Shown here in pieces: positions 52,820 to 60,492 of a stretch of 64,000 nt of DNA. Origin of the DNA: Pedobacter cryoconitis. GTDB lineage: Bacteria; Bacteroidota; Bacteroidia; Sphingobacteriales; Sphingobacteriaceae. The notes beneath the pieces were generated by a model that worked only from the letters and a program-made list of their open reading frames with translations, did not search any database and was not told the DNA's origin. The stretch covers positions 115,300-179,299 of the forward strand of contig NZ_JACHCE010000002.1 in assembly GCF_014200605.1 (NCBI RefSeq). The letters run 5' to 3'. Numbering within the stretch: the first letter of the stretch is position 1; every line of letters starts with the position of its first letter. A program made the translations under genes and the position numbers.

Positions 52820-53860
52820 ATGTTTGAAAATAAAGAACGTACAGAATTAGGTGAATTAGGTGAATTTGGCTTAATTGAACACCTGACAAATAATTTCAAA
52901 ATAAGACACGAGAGTAGTGTTAAAGGGATTGGAGATGATGCTGCGGTATTACATTCTGGTGATAAAGAAATGTTAATTTCTACAGATTTACTACTGGAAG
53001 GAATTCATTTTGACCTGGCTTATGTACCTTTAATGCACCTGGGTTATAAAGCTGTCCAGGTTAATCTGAGCGATATTTACGCAATGAATGGAGTTGCTGC
53101 TCAAATTACGGTTTCTATCGGGGTTTCGAGTAAATTTCCTCTGGAAGCTGTAGAAGAAATTTATAAAGGGATAGAGCTGGCCTGTAATAAATTCAATATC
53201 GATTTGATTGGTGGTGATACTTCTTCGAGTAAACAGGGGTTAGTACTCAGTGTAACCAGTATTGGCTATGCTGCAAAAGAAGATATCTGTTACAGAAACG
53301 GAGCTAATGACGGAGATTTAATCTGTGTTTCAGGTGATTTGGGAGGTGCTTATGTTGGTCTTCAGATTTTAGAAAGAGAAAAACAAATTTTCCTGGAAAA
53401 TCCTAATATTCAGCCTGATCTGGAAGGAAAAGATTATATTATTGAAAGACAGTTAAAACCTGAAGGAAGAAGGGATATTGTTGATTTGCTTGCGCAGATG
53501 AAGATTGTTCCGACTGCAATGATTGATATCTCTGATGGTTTAGCTTCTGATATTATGCATATCTGCAAGCAATCTGAAAAGGGATGTACACTGTATGAAG
53601 ATAAGTTTCCAATTGATCCGATGACTTATGAAACTGCAAGGGAACTTGGGCTTGATCCAACTGTTTGCGCGTTAAATGGCGGAGAAGATTATGAATTGTT
53701 ATTTACCATTAAACAGGAAGATTATACAAAATTAAAACATGATGTGGATATCACTGTGATCGGGCATATCACGGATAAACCATCAGGTTGCAAAATGATC
53801 TCTAAATCGAATGTGGTTCATGAGCTTAAAGCTCAGGGATGGAACGCATTTAAATTATAA
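52820..53860 (+). CDS. thiL: Thiamine-monophosphate kinase
   Basis: A 346-residue AIR-synthase-like ATP enzyme for the last step of thiamine diphosphate synthesis. Motifs are GIGDDAAVL (Mg/ATP site), STDLLLEGIHFDL, NLSDIYAMNG and IDISDGLASDI. The ATG at 52820 matches the family start; a GTG at 52796 is less likely. It follows nadA by 110 nt. Its last bases overlap the convergent rmuC stop (TTATAA). Confidence 0.93.
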   Translation: MFENKERTELGELGEFGLIEHLTNNFKIRHESSVKGIGDDAAVLHSGDKEMLISTDLLLEGIHFDLAYVPLMHLGYKAVQVNLSDIYAMNGVAAQITVSIGVSSKFPLEAVEEIYKGIELACNKFNIDLIGGDTSSSKQGLVLSVTSIGYAAKEDICYRNGANDGDLICVSGDLGGAYVGLQILEREKQIFLENPNIQPDLEGKDYIIERQLKPEGRRDIVDLLAQMKIVPTAMIDISDGLASDIMHICKQSEKGCTLYEDKFPIDPMTYETARELGLDPTVCALNGGEDYELLFTIKQEDYTKLKHDVDITVIGHITDKPSGCKMISKSNVVHELKAQGWNAFKL

Positions 53861-55177
53861 GATTTCGTCGTCTATTAAAGCTGGGTCTAAAAATTTACGA
53901 TCAATCTGTTTCGTTGTTTTTGCACCCAGTTTTTTTATTTTGTCTGCGGTAACAGCCAGGTTTCCAGTTCCGGAAGATAGCTTTCCAAGCGCTTTATCAT
54001 AAGCGTCCTGGCTTTGACGGATGTTTCGTCCAATACTTTCCATATCAGTCACAAAACCTACAAATTTATCGTACATACTACCACTTAAACGGGCTATTTC
54101 CAATACATTTCTGTTTTGTCTTTCTTGTTTCCAGATGCTGGAAATGGTTCGCAGGGTGGCCAGTAATGTGGAAGGGCTTACGATGACTACTTTTCTTTCC
54201 CATGCATAATTAAAAAGTTCCGCATCTTTTTGAACAGCAATTCCGAAAGAAGATTCTATAGGAATGAAAAGTAATACAAAATCAGGTGAGTTAATTTGAT
54301 AAAGGGCCTGGTAATTCTTTCCTGATAAATCCTGAATATGATTTTTTAAAGAAAGCAGATGCTGTTTAACGAATATTTCTCTTTCTTCTTCTGTTTCGGC
54401 AGTAACGTATTTTTCATAGGCTATCAGTGATACTTTAGAATCGACTACGATGTGTTTATCGTCCGGCAGATCGATAATTACATCTGGTTGGACCCTGTTG
54501 CCTGTCGAAGTACTGAAACTCGATTGTATGCGATATTCCTGGTCTTTAACCAGCCCTGAGCGTTCCAGTACACGCTCTAAAATAACCTCGCCCCAATTCC
54601 CCTGTTTTTTATTATCCCCTTTCAGTGCTTTGGTCAGATTGTTTGCATCTTCCTGTATTTGTCTGCTCTGATCCATGAGCTGTGAAATGACGCCTTTGAG
54701 TATATTCCGCTCGTCTGACTCTGCTTTGTATACACGGTCGACCTTTTCTTCAAATGCTTTTATATTTTCCTTTAGAGGGCTTAAAATGAGATCCATGTTA
54801 GCCTTGTTATTTGCAGTAAATTTTGATGTTTTTTCTTCCAGAATCTTATTGGCTATATGTTCAAATTCCATTTTGAATTTTTGCTGCAATTCTGCAATAT
54901 ATTTTTCCTGCTCTGATTGTTTGTCTAACTGGGCTTTAAGCATTTCTTCTGCTTTGACTGCACGACTTCTTTCGTCCATAAAACCAGTACGTAAATCAAT
55001 GATTTCGTCTTCCAGATTTTGTTTTTCCTGTTTGTAATAGGATAAAATCTTTTCATGTTCAGCTTCTTTGAGACTTAAAAGATCAGTTTGGTTGCTGGCT
55101 GCGGCTGGTTTTTTTAAGAGTATAAAAAAAAGGGCAATCAGGACAACAACAAGCAATATTATAATCAGGATATTCAT
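53855..55177 (-). CDS. rmuC: DNA recombination protein RmuC homologue
   Basis: A 440-residue protein with an N-terminal transmembrane helix (about 2-21), a long coiled coil (about 35-190) and a PD-(D/E)XK-like nuclease domain (about 200-370) with VQPDVIIDLPDDKHIVVDSK (Asp and D-x-K). RmuC family proteins limit inversions at short repeats in E. coli and have been linked to phage defence. Here it is a single gene with no defence neighbours. Confidence 0.92.
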   Translation of the reverse strand: MNILIIILLVVVLIALFFILLKKPAAASNQTDLLSLKEAEHEKILSYYKQEKQNLEDEIIDLRTGFMDERSRAVKAEEMLKAQLDKQSEQEKYIAELQQKFKMEFEHIANKILEEKTSKFTANNKANMDLILSPLKENIKAFEEKVDRVYKAESDERNILKGVISQLMDQSRQIQEDANNLTKALKGDNKKQGNWGEVILERVLERSGLVKDQEYRIQSSFSTSTGNRVQPDVIIDLPDDKHIVVDSKVSLIAYEKYVTAETEEEREIFVKQHLLSLKNHIQDLSGKNYQALYQINSPDFVLLFIPIESSFGIAVQKDAELFNYAWERKVVIVSPSTLLATLRTISSIWKQERQNRNVLEIARLSGSMYDKFVGFVTDMESIGRNIRQSQDAYDKALGKLSSGTGNLAVTADKIKKLGAKTTKQIDRKFLDPALIDDEIL

Positions 55178-55493
55178 TTGCTAATATTTTTATCAAAAAT
55201 CTATATTATAAACCATTTTAACAAGTATTTTAGTATTATTCAGTTTAATAACTTCATAATTTATGAAGTTTTTAGAAGACATAATTGTTTTTGTAAAAAA
55301 TAAATTGATTATTTTTTGAGCTAAATGTGATAATTAATTTACTTATTGATAATAAATTAATTATTATGACTGTGTTTTAATTAAAAAAGCATGTTTAAAT
55401 TTATAATAGAGATTTAATTGAAGAATAGTCCGGATTGAAGAATTATAGGAACAATTTTTGATTTAACAATTGTGTAAAATGAGAAATTAAGAG
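55178..55493. other. Very AT-rich divergent promoter region with two palindromes
   Basis: A 316-nt region between divergent rmuC and the zinc protease. It has two perfect inverted repeats: AACTTCATAA-T-TTATGAAGTT (55250-55270) and TAATTAATTTA ... TAAATTAATTA (55331-55341 with 55353-55363). No coding frame is seen. The palindromes may be operators or simple AT-rich hairpins. Confidence 0.5.
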
Positions 55494-56189
55494 ATGGGAA
55501 CCTATTTATTTTTTATAATTCCGATGCTGATTCTGAGCATGTTCGTACAATGGAAGTTCAGAAATAAATTTTCCAGATACGCTGAAATGCAGTTGAATTC
55601 GGGATTTTCAGGACATGAAGTTGCCGAAAAAATGCTGCATGATAATGGTATATACGATGTGAGGGTAATGAACGCAGACGGTCAATTAACAGATCATTAT
55701 AATCCAGCCGATAAAACGGTTAATCTAAGCACGGATGTTTATTATGGCAGAAGTGTTGCCGCAGCAGCTGTCGCCGCACATGAGTGCGGGCATGCGGTGC
55801 AGCATGCTAAATCTTATCACTGGCTGCAATTCAGAACGAATATGGTCCCTGTAGTCAGTATATCGTCTAATCTTTTACAATGGGTGCTGATTATAGGTAT
55901 TCTGCTGATTGGTTTTACAGGAAACCCTTTTGTATTGGGGATTGGTGTTGCAGGACTTTTATTAATAACTATTTTTAGTTTTATCACGCTCCCTGTTGAA
56001 TTGGATGCCAGTAAAAGGGCTTTAATATGGCTTAAAAACAATCAGGTTGTGATGCACAGCAAAGAAGAGAATGCTCAGGCTAAGGATGCTTTATGGTGGG
56101 CAGCAATGACCTATGTAGTAGCTGCCCTTGGTGCATTGGCTAATTTGTTATATTATGCATCCATGTTATTCGGAAGAAACAAAAACTAA
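55494..56189 (+). CDS. Zinc-dependent membrane protease (YugP-like)
   Basis: A 231-residue integral membrane protein. It has an N-terminal transmembrane helix (about 4-20), a zinc motif A-A-H-E-C-G-H (HExxH) near residue 100, and two to three helices behind it (about 115-165 and 200-225). This is the putative neutral zinc metallopeptidase family (Zn_peptidase_2, YugP). Its substrates are unknown. Its stop overlaps the convergent apaG stop by 4 nt. Confidence 0.88.
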   Translation: MGTYLFFIIPMLILSMFVQWKFRNKFSRYAEMQLNSGFSGHEVAEKMLHDNGIYDVRVMNADGQLTDHYNPADKTVNLSTDVYYGRSVAAAAVAAHECGHAVQHAKSYHWLQFRTNMVPVVSISSNLLQWVLIIGILLIGFTGNPFVLGIGVAGLLLITIFSFITLPVELDASKRALIWLKNNQVVMHSKEENAQAKDALWWAAMTYVVAALGALANLLYYASMLFGRNKN

Positions 56190-56572
56190 TTTAAACGGTA
56201 AGGTACAATCAGTTGAAATTCAGGGATATCTACTGTAAAATCGCTGTCGTCAACTATACGGTGCATCAGGTAATTTCCTGACATTGATCCCATATCTGTA
56301 GTCAGGTTACAACCAGAAACATAAGAATAACTTTCCCCTGGTTCTATAACAGGCTGGATACCTACAACTCCTTCTCCTTCTACTTCACGTTGTGTGCCAT
56401 TGGAATCAAAGATGAACCATTGACGACGCATTAATTGTATAGCGTAATCTGACAGATTTTCTACAGAAATCTGGTATGCAAACATAAAATGTTCTTTTTC
56501 AGGATTAGAATATTCTTCCTGATACACCGTATCTACCGAAATCTTAACGCCTTGTGTAATCGCTGTGACCAT
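56186..56572 (-). CDS. apaG: ApaG domain protein
   Basis: A 128-residue immunoglobulin-like fold protein. The conserved core is FAYQISVENLSDYAIQLMRRQWFIFDSNG (cited in parts: VENLSDYAIQLMRRQW), then VVGIQPVIEPGESYSYVSGC. ApaG is linked to Co2+/Mg2+ and nucleotide stress, with no settled mechanism. It follows dusB by 38 nt on the same strand. Confidence 0.92.
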   Translation of the reverse strand: MVTAITQGVKISVDTVYQEEYSNPEKEHFMFAYQISVENLSDYAIQLMRRQWFIFDSNGTQREVEGEGVVGIQPVIEPGESYSYVSGCNLTTDMGSMSGNYLMHRIVDDSDFTVDIPEFQLIVPYRLN

Positions 56573-56610
56573 TATAATCTAAATTCTAATTATGTAGTGG
56601 TTTTCAAAAA

Positions 56611-57618
56611 TCAAGCCATTTCTCCTTCCAGGAGCATGTGATGATATTTATCTGCCACTTCGTCTAAAATAGCATGAATTATTTCAATATTATCTTCTTT
56701 TACCAATAACATTCTATAATTCTTGAAATCAGGTAATCCTTTGAAATAATTTGCATAATGACGTCTCATCTCAAATATACCCACTTTTGGACCTTTCCAG
56801 GCAATGGATTTGTCTAAATGTACCCTGCAAACAGCAACTCTTTCAGCAACTGTAGGCCCGGCAAGTTTTTCCCCGGTTTTAAAGAAATGGGCAATTTCTC
56901 TGAAAATCCATGGGTAACCAATAGCAGCTCTGCCGATCATAATTCCATCAACTTCAAATTCTCTGCGCCAGTCTAATGCTTTTTGCGGACTGTCTACATC
57001 TCCATTACCAAAAACAGGTATCTTGATCCTTGGATTTCTTTTAATATCCCGGATCATCCGCCAGTCGGCTTCTCCTTTATACATTTGTGATCTTGTCCTG
57101 CCGTGAATGGTCAGTGCCTGAATACCTATATCCTGTAACCTTTCAGCAACTTCGTCCACGTTTTTAGTATTGTCATCCCAGCCTAAGCGGGTTTTAACAG
57201 TAACGGGTAAATGAGTTGCTTTTACAACTGCTTCAGTCATTTTGACCATTTTATCTATATCCTGCAAGAGGGCAGAACCAGCACCTTTACAAGCTACCTG
57301 TTTAACAGGGCAGCCATAATTGATATCAATCAGGTCTGGTTTGGCAAGTGTAGCAATTTCTGTAGCTTCGTGCATGGTAGAAATTTCACTTCCAAAAATC
57401 TGTATACCAATTGGTCTTTCATATTCGAAAATGTCCAGTTTCTGCCTGCTTTTTGCCGCATCACGTATCAGTCCTTCGGAAGAAATGAACTCTGTGTACA
57501 TCATATCCACTCCACTTTGTTTACATACAAAACGAAAAGGCGGATCGCTTACATCTTCCATTGGTGCAAGCAATAAAGGGAACTCTCCCAAGTCAATATT
57601 TCCTATCTTTACAGACAT
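56611..57618 (-). CDS. dusB: tRNA-dihydrouridine synthase
   Basis: A 335-residue FMN TIM-barrel enzyme that reduces uridines in tRNA. The catalytic region NYGCPVKQVACKGAGSALL holds the active cysteine, and LLAPMEDVSDPPFR, TVKTRLGWDD and IHGRTRSQMYKG complete the Dus signature. Divergent from the CPBP protease (53 nt between starts), it forms an operon with apaG. Confidence 0.93.
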   Translation of the reverse strand: MSVKIGNIDLGEFPLLLAPMEDVSDPPFRFVCKQSGVDMMYTEFISSEGLIRDAAKSRQKLDIFEYERPIGIQIFGSEISTMHEATEIATLAKPDLIDINYGCPVKQVACKGAGSALLQDIDKMVKMTEAVVKATHLPVTVKTRLGWDDNTKNVDEVAERLQDIGIQALTIHGRTRSQMYKGEADWRMIRDIKRNPRIKIPVFGNGDVDSPQKALDWRREFEVDGIMIGRAAIGYPWIFREIAHFFKTGEKLAGPTVAERVAVCRVHLDKSIAWKGPKVGIFEMRRHYANYFKGLPDFKNYRMLLVKEDNIEIIHAILDEVADKYHHMLLEGEMA

Positions 57619-57671
57619 TTTTCTATCTTCAATCCAAAATTAAAAGACAAAGGTACAAACTATTCCCAATA

Positions 57672-58604
57672 ATGAATTCCATTTACAACGAGGCAGAAGA
57701 AAAGGATGCTTATATACAGCTACTTATGATTCTCTGTTATACTATACTAGGTTTAGTTATTGGCTCTGTTCTGAGTATAGGTGCGATTGTGGGCGTTTAT
57801 GGAACAGATGGTCTTGGAAATGCTGCTGTTTTGAGCAGTGGTGACCCGGTTTCTGCGGCTGTACTTAAAATTTCGCAAGTACTTACAACGGGCTGTATGT
57901 TCATTTTACCGCCTTTAATGCTTGCCTGGACAGAAAAAATTAAAATTGGTAATTTTTATGGCTTTATTAAACCAAAAGCTTCACTTCTTTTGCTGGTCTT
58001 TCTGATTATGGTCTGTTCGATGCCTTTAATGGAATCGATTGGTTTGGCGAATCAGAAAATGACACTGCCTGAGTTTTTAAAACCAGTAGAAAACTGGATG
58101 CGAAATAAAGAGGATGAAGCCATGAAAATGACAATTTTATTATTAAAAACCAGGAATGGTTTTGATTTTTTCATCAATATTCTGGTTATTGCATTGCTGC
58201 CGGCGATTGGAGAAGAACTCATGTTCAGAGGCGGGGTACAAAGATCTTTTACCAGGATGTTTAAGAATCCGCATGTTGCGATCTGGATTTCTGCATTTAT
58301 TTTCAGTGCTATACACCTCCAGTTTTTTGGTTTTTTTCCAAGACTCTTTTTAGGTGCGGCATTTGGTTATATTTATCTGTGGACAGGAAGTTTATGGTAT
58401 GCCATGCTGGCCCATTTTATGAACAATGCTTATGCGGTTAGTGTAGCCTGGTATTTGCAAAAACATAATATTCCATTAGCCGAAGCAGATAATTCTTCAA
58501 ATTTTCCATGGTATGGATATGTTATTAGTTTAATTTTGAGCATCTTTTTATTTAAGTATTTAAAAAACAAAACCACGGCGAACCATGGAGAACAATTGGG
58601 TTAA
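57672..58604 (+). CDS. CPBP family intramembrane metalloprotease
   Basis: A 310-residue membrane protein with about 8 hydrophobic segments. The CPBP/Abi (CAAX protease-like) motifs are EELMFRGGVQ (motif 1), FSAIHLQFFGFFPRLFLGA (motif 2) and HFMNNAYAV (motif 3), so the active-site residues are complete. I chose the ATG at 57672; an upstream ATG at 57561 would start inside divergent dusB. The DUF2007 gene overlaps its end by 20 nt. Confidence 0.9.
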   Translation: MNSIYNEAEEKDAYIQLLMILCYTILGLVIGSVLSIGAIVGVYGTDGLGNAAVLSSGDPVSAAVLKISQVLTTGCMFILPPLMLAWTEKIKIGNFYGFIKPKASLLLLVFLIMVCSMPLMESIGLANQKMTLPEFLKPVENWMRNKEDEAMKMTILLLKTRNGFDFFINILVIALLPAIGEELMFRGGVQRSFTRMFKNPHVAIWISAFIFSAIHLQFFGFFPRLFLGAAFGYIYLWTGSLWYAMLAHFMNNAYAVSVAWYLQKHNIPLAEADNSSNFPWYGYVISLILSIFLFKYLKNKTTANHGEQLG

Positions 58605-58794
58605 GGTTTATACCACAGAAAATCCTGTTACAGCAGAGATTATTAAACAGGGATTAATTGAAAATGATATTGCAGCGGTAATTATGAATAAAAAAGATTC
58701 GTCTTACCAGACTTTCGGTATCATTGAAGTATTAGTCAATCAAAAAGATTTCGACGCTGCGGATGCTTATATAAAATCTACAGAAACGGAATGA
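58585..58794 (+). CDS. DUF2007 domain protein (putative signal-transducing)
   Basis: A 69-residue protein with the DUF2007 ferredoxin-like pattern: WVKVYTTENPVTAEIIKQGL, then the acidic-basic turn, then IEVLVNQKDFDAADAYI. The family is PII-like in fold and of unknown function. It overlaps the CPBP protease end by 20 nt and the cdsA start by 4 nt (ATGA), so the three genes must be tightly coexpressed. Confidence 0.85.
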   Translation: MENNWVKVYTTENPVTAEIIKQGLIENDIAAVIMNKKDSSYQTFGIIEVLVNQKDFDAADAYIKSTETE

Positions 58795-59600
58795 AAACCA
58801 GAGCAATAACAGCATTCTTTTTTACAATTGTAATGTTAGGTTCTATCTTTCTCGGAGCTTATACTTTTACTTTTTTTTACCTGCTTTTAAGTGTTTTTTC
58901 ACTGGCAGAATTTTATAAACTTATTCAGACCTCAGGGATCAGGCCTCATCGTAATATTGGTTTGGTTGTGAGTGCAATGATATTTTTAATGACAGCAGGC
59001 TATCATATGTATCAATTTGAAACTAAATATTTACTGTTACTCATTCCAATGGTATCAGCAGTATTTCTGGGTGAATTATACAAGAAAGACAAGATTCCTT
59101 TTGGTAATATTGCCTATACTTTTGTTGGTTTTGTCTATGTAACTGTTCCTTTCTGTTTTTTCTATTCTTTAGCTTTTATACAAGACTGGACTACGCATAA
59201 TTATCATTTACCCCTGGCTTTTTTGTTGTTGCTGTGGGGCAGTGATACCGGCGCTTATCTGTTTGGCAGAAAACTGGGGAGTCATAAATTATTTGAACGT
59301 CATTCCCCTAAAAAAACATGGGAAGGGTTCTTTGGGGGAATGTTTACCAGTCTTTTGGTTTCATTTATCATCTCTTTGTTTTTCAAAGAAATATCTATGC
59401 TGGTCTGGGCTGGTATGGCAGTTTTAATTGTGAGTTTCGGAACATTGGGTGATTTGGTAGAATCTATGCTGAAAAGAAGTCTGGACGCGAAAGATTCCGG
59501 CACACTTTTACCAGGCCATGGTGGTTTGCTTGACAGATTTGATGGCTTATTAATAGCTGCCCCAGTTGTTTTTGCTTATTTATACCTGGTTTTAAACTAA
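58791..59600 (+). CDS. cdsA: Phosphatidate cytidylyltransferase
   Basis: A 269-residue polytopic membrane enzyme that makes CDP-diacylglycerol from phosphatidate and CTP. The CDS signature is visible as SMLKRSLDAKDSGTLLPGHG followed by GLLDRFD. Upstream features are DTGAYLFGRKLG and SPKKTWEGFFGG. It overlaps DUF2007 by 4 nt and precedes a lipoprotein gene by 6 nt. Confidence 0.93.
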   Translation: MKTRAITAFFFTIVMLGSIFLGAYTFTFFYLLLSVFSLAEFYKLIQTSGIRPHRNIGLVVSAMIFLMTAGYHMYQFETKYLLLLIPMVSAVFLGELYKKDKIPFGNIAYTFVGFVYVTVPFCFFYSLAFIQDWTTHNYHLPLAFLLLLWGSDTGAYLFGRKLGSHKLFERHSPKKTWEGFFGGMFTSLLVSFIISLFFKEISMLVWAGMAVLIVSFGTLGDLVESMLKRSLDAKDSGTLLPGHGGLLDRFDGLLIAAPVVFAYLYLVLN

Positions 59601-59606
59601 TATCTG

Positions 59607-60248
59607 ATGAATAAATCAGTTTATTTTATTTTACTGTTTGTAGCATTTTTTGTTTCCTGCAGCCCGGACTCCGGATCGGGCAAAAATAGTGCTGATTCTG
59701 CTATGGATCAGACACAGCGGGATCAGCATGATGATGCGGGTAAAAAGAAATTAATCATTGCTGAGCTAAAACAAATGCAGCAGGCATTTGCCGATAAAGA
59801 TGTCAGCAGGATTGAGAAATATTTCAGTTTTCCACTTGCAGATACCACCTTATCCCTGTATGAAATTAATGAGGATTTTGATCTGGCAAGAAAAGCTAAT
59901 GATGGTCATATCAGCAAAGAACTCTTTGTCAAAAACTTTAATGACATCTATGATTATTTTCAGATGGGTGGTTTCAGCGATTTGTTTAAAGCTGTTGATC
60001 TGTCTGAATTAAAAGGCAAACAGGAACTTGCAAGTGAACATCATATAAAGGATGAAGGCTGCTATACTTTTTACCGGATCAGTATTGAAGGAGATACTGT
60101 AAACTTACAATACGGTACAAATTCAGATCAGACTTATAGAGAAGCACATCCTGATGAGGAGGAAGTTTGCGGAGAGTCTGCATTCAACTGGGTGTTCAGG
60201 CTGGAAGGTAATAAACTGCGTTTTGTCAGAGAAATGACTGCCGGATAG
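59607..60248 (+). CDS. Hypothetical lipoprotein
   Basis: A 213-residue protein with a lipoprotein signal (MNKSVYFILLFVAFFVSC) and a low-complexity polar linker (SPDSGSGKNSADS). The folded part is helical with KKKLIIAELKQMQQAFADKDVSRI, and a later beta-rich part has GCYTFYRISIEGDTV. I do not recognise a family. It is the last gene of the CPBP-DUF2007-cdsA unit, 6 nt after cdsA. Confidence 0.72.
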   Translation: MNKSVYFILLFVAFFVSCSPDSGSGKNSADSAMDQTQRDQHDDAGKKKLIIAELKQMQQAFADKDVSRIEKYFSFPLADTTLSLYEINEDFDLARKANDGHISKELFVKNFNDIYDYFQMGGFSDLFKAVDLSELKGKQELASEHHIKDEGCYTFYRISIEGDTVNLQYGTNSDQTYREAHPDEEEVCGESAFNWVFRLEGNKLRFVREMTAG

Positions 60249-60264
60249 CATCCTGACAGTCATT
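60233..60264. terminator. Possible weak terminator hairpin
   Basis: AATGACTG (60233-60240) pairs perfectly with CAGTCATT (60257-60264) around a 16-nt loop. It overlaps the lipoprotein stop and lies 4 nt before the end of the convergent DUF3820 gene. The T tract is weak. Confidence 0.4.
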
Positions 60265-60268
60265 CCGT

Positions 60269-60481
60269 TTATCTTGTTTTCAGTGGTTTTAACAAATATT
60301 CCAGGCCATTTAACCTGATTTCGTACATCGTACCGATCAGTTCCCCCAGTTTGCCGGGAGGAAGGCCCTGGTTATTAAACCAGATCAGGTATGATTCTGG
60401 CAGATCACAGATCTTTTTGTCTTTGTATTTACCAAAAGGCATTTTAAAGGTAACCAGGTCGTTTAATAATTGCGGATTCAT
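60269..60481 (-). CDS. DUF3820 family protein
   Basis: A 70-residue protein matching the DUF3820 family: MPFGKYKDKKICDLPESYLIWF, then NQGLPPGKLGELIG (cited in two parts). The short conserved block is complete and the function is unknown. It lies 11 nt after mfd on the same strand, so it is likely read with it. Confidence 0.83.
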   Translation of the reverse strand: MNPQLLNDLVTFKMPFGKYKDKKICDLPESYLIWFNNQGLPPGKLGELIGTMYEIRLNGLEYLLKPLKTR

Positions 60482-60492
60482 GTGGTTTTGAT

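Noticed and set aside
53855-55177. RmuC as part of a phage-defence island
   Set aside because: Neighbours are housekeeping genes (thiL, apaG, dusB), with no mobility genes or known defence partners.
55178-55493. Alternative origin of replication in the AT-rich rmuC/protease gap
   Set aside because: The plus strand is already G-rich in nadA, thiL and rmuC to the left of it, and no good DnaA box is visible.
57561-57671. N-terminal extension of the CPBP protease
   Set aside because: It overlaps the divergent dusB start and adds no recognisable sequence; the ATG at 57672 fits better.
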